DNA of 64,000 nucleotides from Seriola aureovittata. Taxonomy: Eukaryota; Chordata; Actinopteri; Carangiformes; Carangidae. Shown here in pieces: positions 1 to 13,215 of the stretch. A model generated the notes under the pieces. It was not told the DNA's origin, ran no database searches, and was given only the letters and a program-made list of their open reading frames with translations. Each line of letters begins with the position of its first letter. Positions within the stretch are counted from its first letter, which is position 1. Location of the stretch: contig NC_079372.1 in NCBI RefSeq assembly GCF_021018895.1, positions 22,433,737 through 22,497,736 of the forward strand, in the 5' to 3' direction. The translations under genes were made by a program, and so were the position numbers.

Positions 1-95
1 CAAATGGTTTTACACTGCTGGGTGTGTAACTATGGATGACGTTACGGAGGCTACGTCCATCTTTATATACAGTCTATATTACACATCTATGACAT
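1..95 (+). repeat. Teleost interspersed repeat, family A (partial, cut by window edge)
   Basis: Contains TGACGTTACGGAGGCTACGT and TATATACAGTCTAT, close to the copy at 21170-21330. I recognise this as a very common percomorph repeat; its class is not clear from sequence. Confidence 0.65.
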
Positions 96-1179
96 TCTCC
101 TTCTAATTAGCTACATGCTAATGATGGTCAACTGTGGCAAAATGTTCCTGGCCTAACTGTTGAGTAAAACCTTTAACATCCATCGTCTCTGAATGACAGT
201 GGTATTAAGAGTTAACACAGGAAGTCAGAGCTCAAACACAGAGACACTTAATGGATGGAAATCTGTCCCTCGAGTTTGAGTCAGAGCCTGAACAAGACAA
301 ACAACTAAAAGGAAACAGTAATTTCAGTGGCAGGATGAATCAGTCACAACATCATTTGTTGTTAAATTGGGTTTGGGATTTAATTTCCAAACAAATTACC
401 TGCCTGATTATATTGCATTAAATTACCTGCCTCATTATATTACACAAAATTCACCTGTTTCATCTATAAGGCGTGTTATGTAATTGTGCCCACACTGCCC
501 ATGTAGAAAACATGTCTATAATTCATCGTGTTTGTAATTGTAAAATAAGAGCACTGCCATGTAAGATTAGTGCCGGCTTGCCAGTTTAGGCGACCCGTAA
601 TGTGAAAGAGCATGGGAAGCAATATCCCATGAGGCTTCTGAATGTGGGGCATGGCTGCATGCTGCCAGCTGAGACTGCACGTTACACCAGAACAATCAGA
701 ACTGCGAGACAACGGGAGCATCTGCACCCTGCACACCAGGGTTCCCAGAGCCTGGTCCCAGGTCCTGGTTTCCAGTCTGGTCTTAACCTTGGAAATGCTT
801 TGGTCTCTCGGGGGTTTTGACTCAGACTTGTCTCTGTCTCTTGTGTGTTTTGATTTGGATTTGTCCCGGCCCTTGCTGTTTTAACTGATCCATTACAGCG
901 TGTGGTCTCTTCTGTAATACTCAGACTGCCTATGACAGGCCCATGGCTGTAATACACAGTGATATGAATCCTCAGAGGGGACAAGATTTTTTAGATGAAT
1001 GTGGAACGAACTCAGGAAACTTGGATACTTGAATTTTTGCCGTGAAAGTAGAAAAATTCAAGGGTCATTAATCGGAGCCGGGGTCAGCCTCTGCTTCACG
1101 TATCTACTAGAAGAAGAAGAAGCTGTGTAAGCAGAACAGACAGAGTGTATATAATGGCCACGGGGAGACAGTACTCTGA

Positions 1180-1180
<1 letters not shown>

Positions 1181-1212
<32 letters not shown>
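1181..1212. repeat. (AC)16 microsatellite
   Basis: 32 bases of uninterrupted AC. Confidence 0.97.
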
Positions 1213-1216
<4 letters not shown>

Positions 1217-2651
1217 GAGCTATCATGTTTTCCCTCAGTAACTTTCTGTCTGACCCCCCCCCCATCCTCTACATTTCCCACTCCTTTTTCTTCCTCACTT
1301 CCCTAAAGTTGGACCTGACTTCATCGTCTTCCACCTCTGACTGTTTTCTCCTCTTCACCTCATTGCTTTTGTATTTCTTCCTCTTTTCTCCTGTGCCCTT
1401 GTATTCTCTGTGCCAGCTGACAAAGGAAGCCAATAATAAAAATACTTGCTGAAAAAGCGCAGAAATATCACTCTAAAACTGCGATGAAAATTTAGAATTT
1501 ACAAGAGCTGCTTAAAAACTGTCAGATATAATGAGCATATTCTGTCAGCGAGCGGCTCCTAACCAAAGATTGTTACACTCACTGCCAATTATTTACGTCA
1601 TATTAGTGGTGGAAACCTTCAGAACTCTGTAAACAGAAAAACACCAACCAGTGCACACGGGGCAGAGCTAGACCAGCACTGCTTTCCAACCACTAATCAG
1701 ACGAAACCAAATGATCCCATCACATCACAATTATTTTCTCCCGACCTTTAGTGTTGGTGAAAGTAATACCAAATCTTGTCGTGCCACTACCAGGTCAAAA
1801 TGTCAACACACAACAACAATCGACACAATGAGCTGAAATTTAGCAAGTGGGTTTCTATGACATTTACTGTGAATATTCATGGATGAATCCTAATAGTTTA
1901 AGTGATTTTATTCTATATTCATGCATCTATGACCTTTCGTGAGCCGGTAGAAAGTAGGATTACTTTTCTAAAGGCCAGGAAGATTGGCCCAGTGAGTAAA
2001 TTGGGCCCCTCTGGTTAAAACTTAGGCTCCTAGGTTCCTGTAAAGGTTTCTGAGTCTCTAGAAAAGTTCCTGTAGGGGAGAAAGGATCATTTATCTTCTG
2101 TCAGTGTTGCACACGGCAAAAACAGGGACAACACATTCATAAAACTGATGCTGGAGAGTCTATGTGCCTTATTCCTGGATAAGAAAAGACATGTACTTCT
2201 TCATTGTGATGAATGAGTCGAGTATATAGAGCAACGTCTAGTGTGTGGTATGTATTTAATCGCACTATAATCGGGTTATATTTGGAGTGCTGGTCATTAA
2301 CATAGTGGCATCAAAGGATCTGTGGTTGTGGATCAGTCCACGGTGTCGACACATTTAGCCATGTGAAAAATGGCTTCATTGTGTTATTGGATCACACGGT
2401 TTTTCACCACAGACCTAGAATAAGTCCAACATGGACCCAGACTGATTTAGCACGGGAAGATTATTTGCACAATACTAGAGTTTAGTAGTTAATTCTGCAG
2501 AAAGTTATGCACATGTACTATCTTATGCAGTAAATGCAAATGAGAGTGTAGTTTGTTTGCAGCTTTTGGGGTAATAAAGCCATAGAGCTAAATTTGCTAT
2601 AGAGCAGAGGAGCTAATTATTTCTCCTCCACGGAGGATTAAAGAAAAAAAT

Positions 2652-2759
<108 letters not shown>

Positions 2760-3054
2760 TTGCTCTAAAGCTGAGAGGATGGAAGTAATTGCTTGTACCT
2801 GTTTGGATGAGGCACATTTAAAGCTCCAGTCTGCCACTGGTGAACAGACACACTATCAGCACAGTCTTTACAGAAGGTCTCATGGTGTACAATACACTCA
2901 AACAGGACATAAGGCTTCGCTCAATGAACTACTGAACTAATGAACTATTAACTTTACAGTTAATAGTGTGCAATTACAGAGGCCTCTTCATATTCTCTTT
3001 ATATTGTTGACTGTCTTCAGAATGAAGAAGTTTGATCTTAAAGGTTCCATAATT

Positions 3055-3475
3055 TATACCTTTCCAGTGTTTTATTAGAATTTTTGATCATAAGAAGATA
3101 TATTTGTGGCTTTAAGAGCCAACAACCATCAGTGTAGTTTTAAATCTCCTCTCTCAGGCTTCTTTCTGGAGGTCTAGCAACAACAGGTCTGTGAGCCAAT
3201 CAGAAGAGGGACTCTGAGCCTCTCTTCTGATTGGCTGACTGTTTTCTGAGTGATCGAATAAAAATATAGCAGATTTCAGAGAAACCCAATCCTGCAAGGC
3301 TGGATGGCGGGTCCAGGTGGGCGGGGCTTGGGGCGTGACTGATGGCTCAAGGCTCATTTTGTGAATACAGACTGTGAGCATTTCTCTGTGGATTGAGCAC
3401 TTTGATACTTTCACGGTATTAATATAGAACCTAGACCTGCTTTATAATCCAAAAAGACTCTCACTCACTCACAAT
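3055..3475. repeat. Interspersed repeat, family B (longest copy)
   Basis: Shares blocks with 12640-12740, with 26900-27110 (opposite orientation) and with 47225-47420: 'cataagaagatatatttgtg', 'ctttaagagcca', 'tcctgcaaggctggatgg', 'gggcggggct', 'gctttataat'. It contains a 15-bp perfect inverted repeat (3194-3208 / 3222-3236) with CCAAT in one arm. Non-autonomous; no coding capacity. Confidence 0.7.
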
Positions 3476-4824
3476 ATAGGATCTTTAAGTTTCATTAAAA
3501 AAAAACTGTAAATCCCTGCTTCCAGCCATTATCAAACATGAATCAAATATATGTATATTTCACACAATAATACTGTAACAAGCCATATCAGCATCAGCAT
3601 CACCATCATCATGTAAAGTTAGTTCTGAGTGGCGCAGGAGGAAAGGTCATATAAACAGCCTGGGGCAGGGCAGGTGTTGGAGCAGTTGGTAGCTGTTTAT
3701 CGTTGATGGAGAAACAACTAACTAACTAACCAACCAACTAGAGCTTTGCAGGTGACACTGACGAAAGGGGGCGTCATCTTCCTGTGGCAGAGCCAGAAGG
3801 GAAGCAACTGAAAGACTGCCTCAAAAAGAGCTGCAAATGTGGATGACAGTGATGCAGTTGTGCTGTTCTTTTAAGTCGACTTACAAAAATAACAACTTGA
3901 TATTTCTTCACACTACATGAAAAGTGCTCCTAGCAACCACTACTGCGTGTACAAGGCCATAAAACAGCTAACAACAAACAGCCTGAACACAGATCAGACC
4001 AAACAACAAAGAAAAATCTAATAACAGCCATTCTTGCATGTAGTTGGTGAATATCATGGAAATGTGCCTGTTAGATTTTCCGATTTCTTGAGACCGCCTC
4101 CAAAACTGCTTGATACTTTGGCACCAACTCATATAAAATACTAAGATTATGTTTACAGAGCAGTAAAACACAAGGTAAACAGCTGCTGAGGAAATCCAGA
4201 GGCTTCAGGAGGATACAGTGTCCTTTTTCACCTGCCTGTCAGCGGTGGTAAAAAAACAGAGCAACTTAAAGCCAAATCAATAAAAGAAATAAATACATAA
4301 ACAGCAGTGAAGAACTAAACACCAAAATCAAAGCAGAGCCACCTTTCAAGATTGGTTTTTGTGGAGAAAGGATCCTCTCCAACATCCCCTGCTGACAAAT
4401 TGTAATTGTAAGTTGTTGTAGTTGTAATTACTGACTCGTAAAGTCTCATTATTCTCAGTCTGGAACAGCGAGCAGTACAGATAATGAGAAATTTATTTAC
4501 TTGTCTCACCACTTCCCTTTGCTCTAAATGCAGCTGTGTGAAATTACTTTAAATACAGAGTGGAGTTGTTTGTTCCAAATGTCAATTGTGCAGTTTGTGC
4601 TTGAATGACGGGGAAAAAAAGAGAAACAACATGAATCATAAACAAGTTGCAGAACCAGAATCAGATTATTTCACTCACTGATCATGATGATTTTTATATT
4701 GTTAACACCTTGGACAGTCATTAACCTATCTGATACTGTTGGTTATAATATTTTATGGTTAAAACAGGACAAGATGAATGATGATCGCTCCTTGACATAT
4801 TCTCATGTCTGTGAGGATCCTCTG
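3476..4824. other. Non-coding interval
   Basis: No gene or clear repeat. Small CAT/CAC and CTAA runs occur near 3590-3735. Confidence 0.6.
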
Positions 4825-4990
4825 GCTCCTCCCACAGTCCACAGACATGCAGGTCAGGTTAACTGGCGACTATATTGTCATTAGGTGCAAATAGTTGTCT
4901 GTTTCAATTGGTCAGCCTTGTGATAGACCGGCCACCTGTCCAGGGTGTCCCCCTACTATCCTGAAGGATAAGTAGTATAGCTAATGGACA
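4825..4990 (+). repeat. Teleost interspersed repeat ('GTCCAGGGTGTMCCC' type)
   Basis: Contains CTCCCACAGTCCACAGACAT, GCAGGTCAGGTTAACTGG and CCTGTCCAGGGTGTCCCCC in the order found in a very abundant fish repeat I recognise. Degenerate copy. Confidence 0.7.
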
Positions 4991-5254
4991 GATAGTTGAC
5001 ATGTGGACTGGAGCAGCTGAGGATTGAAGCCTGTGTGGACGACCCACTTTACCTCCTGAGCCAGATATGATCATCACACAGTCTGCAGTTATATTTCCAC
5101 CTGATCATGGTGAGACTGTATAAACTGTAAAAGAGATGATCGAAGCCCGCTCCGTTTCTAAAAACACGTCATTTTTACATTAAATTAATTTCTGTTCTGT
5201 TTTTAGTGCAGTTATATTTGGTGCAATTTGTTTATTTTTAATCTTATTTAATTA

Positions 5255-5345
5255 TTTTCATTCCACTTTGATCTGATCCCTGGTTTTATGTTTTCATAAA
5301 GCACTTTGTAACTTGTTTTTGAAAAGTGATATATAAATAAATTAC
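5255..5345 (+). mobile_element. 3' tail of a non-LTR retroposon
   Basis: Sequence 'agcactttgtaacttg' then 'gaaaagtgatatataaat' is the typical 3' end of teleost LINE or LINE-dependent elements. No coding part is recognised upstream. Confidence 0.55.
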
Positions 5346-8300
5346 AAGCTGGTCATTGTTTTATCTCATATGAAAAGATGGTGCGGTTTTAATTTCTCCT
5401 CACAGAGGGAATAAGTTACAAAAAACCTTGAAGTCGCTCATTTCCTTTGAAGATTTTTAAACAGGATAATCAGGCATTTTGAATCCTTTGTAATTATTTT
5501 CTTTAATGTGTATGTGTATGTAAATGTGTGTACTGTTTGTCTATGCCTGCTGTACAGGGTGTCTCGCCTGAAGATCCTGACCGCCGTTTAAATAGAGGTG
5601 TGAGGCCTACCAACATTACTGCGATTAACACACTGCTGTAGTTCAGAGTGTTTCAACATAAGCCTGAACATTGCTGTGTGACACCTCCACTGATGTAAAC
5701 ACAGTGTAATCCTGTGAGGCAGGTACACCACCTTTCCCAGTCCCACAGCGAATGTCCTCGTGCAGGCTGACAGATCCAGCGCCGGTGGAAATGGGACACT
5801 CTCTGATCACAGCAACCGGAGCTAACTGAGGACCATGTAAGGTAACCATGACGAGGACGATGGAGCTTCCCTGGGGGAGGTGGGCAAGAGTGCACAGTCT
5901 GGGATTGAAAGTGAAAAGAGGTGGTGTACTGTCAGGTGCGCTGCAGCTCAGGGAGGCTTCGTTCGGCACAGAATACTTCCAACAGCCAACTGAACATGTT
6001 CTGCAGTCAACGCAAATATATTGATCAATTTATTGACCATTAAATTGATGATGAGAATTGCTCTTTTACAGCGAGAGCATTTTGACGGACTGGTTTGCAC
6101 TTTGCAACACACACACACACACACACTCAACAACTTAACCCTAGAACCACAGCATGTCTATTTAAAGAAACACACATTTACACATGAGCACACTATGATC
6201 AAGGAGGCTAAGCTCGCCCGAACATCCTCCACCACACGTTCAGTTGTGTCTCCTTACAGCTGAATGTATTTGCGAAACCTCTACATGGAGTTACCAGGAT
6301 CAGATCCAGCTCCACTAGAGCAGTGGTTCTACCCTGAACTCCTTCTGGATGTGAGAGCGTTTCACTCTCTGTAAAGTAACGTTCAGACCAACTGTGCAGC
6401 CCTCATCTATTTAAAGACAAATGCAGGGTTATCTGACAAATGAGTTGAACCTGACTCAGCACTTGCCACAATGCAGTCCAATGCCATCTGACAATGCGCT
6501 TCGATTCACCAATCAGACGCGGCACAGAGCGGAGAATGTAAGCAGGGTTTGAACTTCTCTCTTAAACTTAAGAAAGAGACTGATAATGTGCACCATTATG
6601 TATGATTCACTGTATGGTGCATTGAAACTACTAAGACACACAAGTGGGGGGGAGATAAGCACAGGTGTCACTAACAACTTTAACATTAACATTCTAAGTC
6701 ATGACAGTGTGACAGTGAGGGCTTGGGAAAGTTATTATAGACTGCTTTATAGCCGCCAGCATTTAGTGGACAACGACAATTTGACCCTAGCCAAAAAGAG
6801 AATAAGTGGATTTAGACGAGAGATGCTGAAGTCATGAGTTGTTTTGTTGTTTGTTGTGTTAGTACATAATGAAGACTGCAGTGTCCTCAGTTTAAACTGC
6901 TGGTCTTGTTAAATTTTCTGATTTAGTGATGTAGATTGATGGTGTACAGCTAAAAAGGAAAACTCCACGGTGATGGGGCACAGCTGCAGAGGTGTGAAGT
7001 GAAGTAGTTAGATAATGTACTGATGCTCTTATGTAACTTCGTGGAGGTCACATGAGCAGGAACTTTTGGTTTTGTTGGCACTGAGTCAACGCTGAACATC
7101 CTGGACTCCACTCGCAGAGCGAACCGACCAATTAAGTCTTCCTTCTCATCGCCTGGGGAGAGCCAGACTTCTCTGAGTAGCAGATCTCCGCCTGAATTCA
7201 TTTGGGATCTTAGCGAGGCGTTCGTCGGGCAGTGGAGGGGTGGGGTGGGGTGTGCAGGGGGGTCTGCTTGCTGATAAAACTCCAGTGGCCCATCGCCCTG
7301 ACGAGGCCTGGGCAATTAAGGCTGTGACACAGAGTGTAGACCGAGCCCACCATGAATTCTGTCTTGTCAATTTGCAGTGATGTTTGGATCATTGCACACA
7401 CCGCAGGTCACATCTCACAAGTGGGCAATTAAGGAGCGGAGAGAGAGCGAGAGAGCACTGCGAAAATATAACAGGCTTGGCAAAGGGATTTTTGTTTTGT
7501 ATCCAGACTTGTTAAACTCATGACAGAATATTTTTAGCCAAATCATTGAACTGCTCTGTCAGCTTACTTCACGTCACTAACTTTTTCAGGGAAAAAGGGA
7601 CAGATGATCTCTGATTTAAGTCCGTAAGTTACCAGTCTAATGTTGTTTGGAACAGACCTCATGACCTTCAGATACCTCCAGGAACTTGACACCCAACTAG
7701 TGTTGAAAAGGTATCGAAACTGACATTTAGCACCTCTCACCAATTTAATCTTGCTCACGTCGGTTAATTCAGTTAATGCTTTAGCGACCAAAGGTAACAC
7801 CACCAATTTATTTAATCACTTGGAACACAATCACATTGCAGAATATGAAGAGTGCATGACAGATAAGCCCCAAAGTGATCCTTCATTTATCATAATCGAG
7901 GTAAAAGTATGAAATAATCATGCTATTGATTTGAAGTCATATTGTCAGGCCCTACAGCCAACACACACCAGTGTTAGTCTCAAGTACTCTGTATGCCAAA
8001 GATGACCCCTGTCCTCTGTCCACTGAGCTGCAAATGAAACACAAATGACAGTTGACTGGTCTTGATGAGGGTCATTGTCTGATTGACAAAAGCAGAAAAA
8101 AGTGTTTGAAAGTATTAAATAGTTGAAGTTAACTACATTAACTTACAGTACATTAGCATGCAGTCTTCTTCCTGTATGAAAATCAAAATCTAATGAATCG
8201 AGCGACCGGATCTTTTTTGTTAGTTCTGAAGTGCTCTGCTCTGCTATGTCTGTAGGTGATAAGTCATTAAGTCCAAAATGTGGCCAAATACTGCAGGATT

Positions 8301-10490
8301 ATACGCGCATGCTGCACTGTGCCATCGCGGGTGAGTTCATGTTATTACAAAAGTCAATTTTTCTGCATTTGTGAATTGATTCAGAATTGAATAAGATTCT
8401 AGATTTTCAGGTGAATCAATGTTCTGCACCTGCTACTACAATCTTGTCCTCTTGGTCTTTTATAAGGAGGGGCAGAGGGAGGGCGCTGTATGACACCATT
8501 TTGATAAAAAAAATTGGGGAATAATGCTCCTCGCCATTGCATTGGGACATTTCTTGCACCACACACAGTATAATGGGTCAGAATGAGCTGGCACTGATTG
8601 GCCAGCAGACTGTCATGACACAAATATTGTTAGCAGGTTAAAATGTGCTGCAATGAGGGAAGAGATGCATTGCATTTTTTTTTCTGCCTGTTACCCTCAA
8701 TCCCCTCCCTGCTGCGTCTCTGCTCTGTCACTGCTTCACTGCCTCTCGGGCTTCACTGTTTTTGTTTTCTCTCTGTCTCCCACATATTGTCTCTTTCCCT
8801 GACACACTGAGCACAACAGAGCCTCCCACAGCGATGCAACTTCAGTAATGACAACAGTCTGATGGGAGTTGGGAGATGTTCTGTTCTCGGTGCGATTGCT
8901 CAGCTTTTATTTATCATCACTGGTAACAGCAGGAGTCCCAGAGGAGAACCATTAGCTTTACAGATAATATAAAATCCCATCAGTCTCATAGTGCATCCCC
9001 ACTGATATGGGTCCACAGCTGCTGACAATCAGAAATGACAACATGTCTTCAGACGGTGAGACTTTAAAAAATGACACAATCTTCCAGCTACAAATGAAAA
9101 GTTTAATTCATAACAGTAAATCACACTCTGCTCTGGTTTCTGTGTCAGTGTAGGTGCAGAGCGTAAGAATGATGAAACACTGTGTCTGCCAAAAACAATA
9201 GCAGAAAACTGGCAGGAAGGAAAGAGATACAAAGGACTAAGAAAAAACAAAAGACATGATAAATGCACAGAACATCCAGATCACTAAGTACTACAAAGAA
9301 GACATGAGTAGATTTCTATGTGTGTTATGTAAGAGGCAGAACAAAAAGCTGAAAAGGCAGATGTTTCTGACGGTGTACACCCCAACAGGAGAATCTACTT
9401 TTCCACTTCATTAGACTCCTGCAGCTGAGAGAGTAACACAGTCCAAAAGTGCCTGAGCTTCGCATCTGTTGGCCAGTTTAGCATTTCCACTACTGTCTTA
9501 TGCATGAGAGGCAGAGAAAATGACCCCCAGCCTCTGCTTCTTGGCAGCAACACTCTTTTAGAGAACTTCTAAAGCGTCACAGTTAGCTCTCTAAAACTCT
9601 CTGCAGGGAGCAGATGGAAACTGATTTTTTTCACTATTGCATGTTTTATTTTTTCAAACTGCAGTATGAATGAATCTCAGATGAACTTCAGAACTAACGG
9701 TGCCTATATCCCCCAGACGCACACTGATTGTACCTTCACAATCAGCCCTGCAGCAATCCCTCCAGTCACAAACTGACAGGCAACGCGGAGGCTTTAAACC
9801 ATGTAGCAGCTCCCTCCCACAAGGCCGTTGGCTGTTAGAAGAAGGTACCATTTGTTACCCATCCATCACAATATTGCAAACCCCTTCGCATTCATCTGAC
9901 AGAATTTATTTCTCATTTAAGGATTTCTGAATGCTTGAAAAGCTTGTCTGTGAGGCTGAGCAGGCTGTCTTGGAGCCTGTTGTCGGATGCAGCATGGAGC
10001 ATGCCACCTGTCAAGGATTTTGTTGGTGTGTCAACAGAGCTGCCGTCAGCATGTCACATCCCTGACTGTAGTGGGAGCTTACAGTGGCTTCCTATCTCAC
10101 AGCCAGCACACAAAACCTCCATCTCTATTTACTAACTTCTCTCAGGAGTCGTTGGAAAGCTGGCCGTGGGCACAGGCACTGCTGCCAACAGAGATATGTA
10201 AAAAAAGAAATACAGCATGCAGCAAAGGGTGGAGGAGAGACCTAGGCTAGTGTTTTCCCCATTGTAACACAAAGTGCAGCGCTGCTTGAGTCTAGTGTGA
10301 ACTAGCAAGTATTTTGAAGCCTCAAAGTGCATTCCTTTAAAGCATACATGAGCATGAATGATCAGAAATATTTTCAGTTCCCTGCCCTGTCAGGCTATAG
10401 ATAAAAAGACATTAAAGTGTTCTCTTTTGTGAGGCTTCTCACAAAAAGATTGTTTCTCTGATAACTTCAGATCCAGTCGTCGGATGACTC
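5346..10490. other. Non-coding interval, low repeat content
   Basis: No supportable gene in 5 kb. A short (CA)n lies at 6107-6126. The block 7060-7450 is richer in GC than its surroundings, has several overlapping open frames on the minus strand without splice or family support, and carries a G-rich run (7235-7262). It is a candidate conserved element, not a gene I can name. Confidence 0.55.
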
Positions 10491-10494
10491 AAAT

Positions 10495-10790
10495 CCTTCA
10501 TCCAGTTAAAATACACAGTTGAACTTGAGCAAGGTGTAAAAAGGTTATCATGAAAATGTGGCTTAGAACTAGACAAAAAGAAGATTTTGATGCATCTGGA
10601 AGCGGATATGACAGACAGGCGACCAAATGAAACAGACTGTTAGCTTGATTAAAATGAGAGATTTCTCTGGGTTTGAAAATTGATGGAAATATTTGGGCTG
10701 ATTGGATAAAGTACAAAGCTCAACAAAATATATACTATAGTTCCAGTCGCTTTTAGACATTTTTATGTGGAGAAGTTACATAACTTGGTT
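10495..10790. repeat. Interspersed repeat, family C, copy 1
   Basis: Matches the reverse complement of 45785-46095 over nearly 300 bases, with shared words such as 'ggcgaccaaatgaaac', 'gattaaaat', 'gagatttctctgg', 'gatggaaatatttggg' and 'gaagttacat'. No coding capacity; family not recognised. Confidence 0.65.
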
Positions 10791-10832
10791 ATTTGAGGTT
10801 TAAAACTTGCTTTTAGGGTTCAGGATAGAATC

Positions 10833-10870
10833 AGGTTTAGGTAAGGGTTAGTGTTAGTGTTAGGGTTAGG
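10833..10870 (+). repeat. Short degenerate telomere-like repeat
   Basis: About six imperfect TTAGGG/TTAGTG units. Such motifs are frequent in fish DNA and do not by themselves show a chromosome fusion. Confidence 0.6.
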
Positions 10871-12639
10871 TATTCAGTTGTGATGGGTAAGGGTCTAGTA
10901 TGACAGGTTCCCAGAAATGGCTGCATACAATTTGAAAGCCTCAGGAGCTGTCCACGAGCTGTGGTGCTGAAGCCTAACAGCAATTCTGCCCTTTCTTTAA
11001 TAATTAATATTGTTTTACACACTTATTAAATGATGGATTCTGTCACGATTACATTTGAAATAGTTCATGTGAGCCACGAAATAACAACAGATAAATAAAT
11101 AACTGAGAAACAGTTATCACTGTATAAATACAAGGTGGTATTTTTGCAAATATGCCAGTTTTAATTAAACCACAGTATCAACCAAACTGCTTCTTCATGT
11201 CTTTTCTGAAAAAATGAATTAGACAAAACACAGAAGGTAATTTAAATTGAAACTTTAGGAATCAAGTTAAGAAATTATATAGAAATAAAAAAATGACCCA
11301 TGTAATTGACTATGTAATATTCATCTTTAGTAGAGCAGATTTACCAATACACAATACATATAATATTTTAGTACATCTTCAGTTTAGTGATTTCTGACTG
11401 TAGCTTAAATACAGAGTCCACCAATGGGCCTCAGCCCACAGGTTGGGAACCACTGGTCTGAAGTGGCGCTTTACACATCACAACAAAATACTCACGTAAA
11501 TGTACTTTTGAAATCTTTCTGCATTAAGTAAATGGAGATTAATATTGTTCATGGATTTGAGGATAGAAACCAAACTATACAATATTTTCTATAGCTTGGT
11601 TACCATCAAACCAACAGCAAGATGTGTCCCATCCAATAACAAACACTGCGCTGAGAGTTTTATTTCCAGCAAAGACAGTTATGTTGTGTAAAGAGAGGTT
11701 GTGTCATGGTCAGGAGCTCAGAGCAGACTAACACATCTGAACTCCAAACGATGCTACACAAAGCTTCGTGTATACATCAGACTGATGTGTGCCTCAGTCG
11801 ATGATGCAGAGCCAGTGTGGGTGTTCTGTAAGACTCACCTGAGGCTGTGAAGGACAGGACACACTCTGACCAGTTTATTGATGGACTGATCCGCGCTACA
11901 GTGACTGTCTGTAGCTCTTATCAAGTGCTCATGAATATTTGAACAGTTATATGAGATCTTATATTTTCTCACTGCTTTACTGTTCGTTAACAGCATGTGA
12001 TGTCAAGTTGGGCCATGTGTCACAGAGGTTTTTGGTGCAGATCAGAGAATTTTCACAGTTGTTCTCTGGATGTTATCAAAGCATTTTGGGAAATGTAGGA
12101 AGCAAATTAGAAAAGACAGCTTAATGGAAGGAAAGTAAATTACCATGAACTATCAAAAAACACATTAAACATCAAAGACTGATGATATCTAACAACAAAA
12201 AGGTTTCTAATGGTGGGTCATTTTCTACTGAAGATATCTGATATGTTTACAAAGTATCAGCATCAATATTCTTCACCTCCCTTTTTTTATATGAAGCAGC
12301 AGAACCATGAAGATCTGGTTTTATATTTTATATTTAGAGCATGAAAGAATAATATCCAGAGTAATAATTTGTTTGCATACACTCGTACTGTGCTCACACA
12401 CTCATAATCAATGGAGTCACACCAACCTGCACAGACATACAGCAGGACTTTATTAGAAAAAAGTAATCAAAAATAACTGGTTATGATGTTGCAGCTCAAA
12501 ATATTACTTAGTAAAAATGTTAGTGAGTGAAACTCTTGTCTACCAATGAAGATCTCAAAGTGTTAAACTACTTTAGAACCTGTTCAACGCCGATATCACA
12601 GTGAGCAGATTCAGAGTCAAGCACATTACATCATCTGGG
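10871..12639. other. Non-coding interval
   Basis: No gene. It includes a fragment near 11395-11460 with CAGGTTGGGAACCACTGG, a word common in teleost interspersed repeats. Confidence 0.55.
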
Positions 12640-12740
12640 AGGCAAGTGATTTTATTAAAGGTTTATTTGACGTGTTGAGCCATAAGAAAATATTTTTGTG
12701 GTTTTAAGAGCCATTAACCGTCAGTCTCCAGTTTATCTAC
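12640..12740. repeat. Interspersed repeat, family B, fragment
   Basis: 'cataagaaaatatttttgtg' followed by 'ttttaagagccattaaccg' matches 3088-3133. Confidence 0.55.
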
Positions 12741-13084
12741 AAGCATGGATACGCCTTGTGTTGCACAGTTTTCAGCTAATTACCTTGTTAGCTTTTACAC
12801 TTTGAACAGGTTAGAAAACCTGTGAATGTCAACATTGCTTGGTTTTAGGTGTTAAATGGTCGGAGGTCCGTCCTTGACTTTTAGCCATAGTTAGCAGAGC
12901 AGTTACATCAGCTGTTAATAAGAAGCATCAAGATGATTTTCTGATTCATCTCCAAAGAGACGCTTTCCTTTCAGGAATAAAAGAAAATTCATGTAATTAT
13001 TGTGACATACTGTAAAAAGGGATTTCAGTAAGGGTGACCCTTTACGGTTCTCCTGTAAAGAACAAAAACAATGCCTTAACTGTG

Positions 13085-13215
13085 TGTTTATGATGTTACC
13101 ATGACGACAAAGGTCCAGTACACCTGATATCCGAGGGTACAGGGACAAATGACCTGTATGGTCATTCAGGATGGACGACTTGTTCGAATACTTATGAGCT
13201 CTTGTGCGATTGCTT
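13085..13215 (+). repeat. Interspersed repeat, family E, fragment
   Basis: 'ttaccatgacgac', 'ggtccagtacacctg' and 'tcaggatggacgacttgtt' match 27150-27340 in the same order. Confidence 0.5.

Noticed and set aside
10833..10870. Internal telomere as a chromosome fusion mark
   Set aside because: Only about six degenerate units; 'ggttaggg' words are common in fish interspersed repeats.
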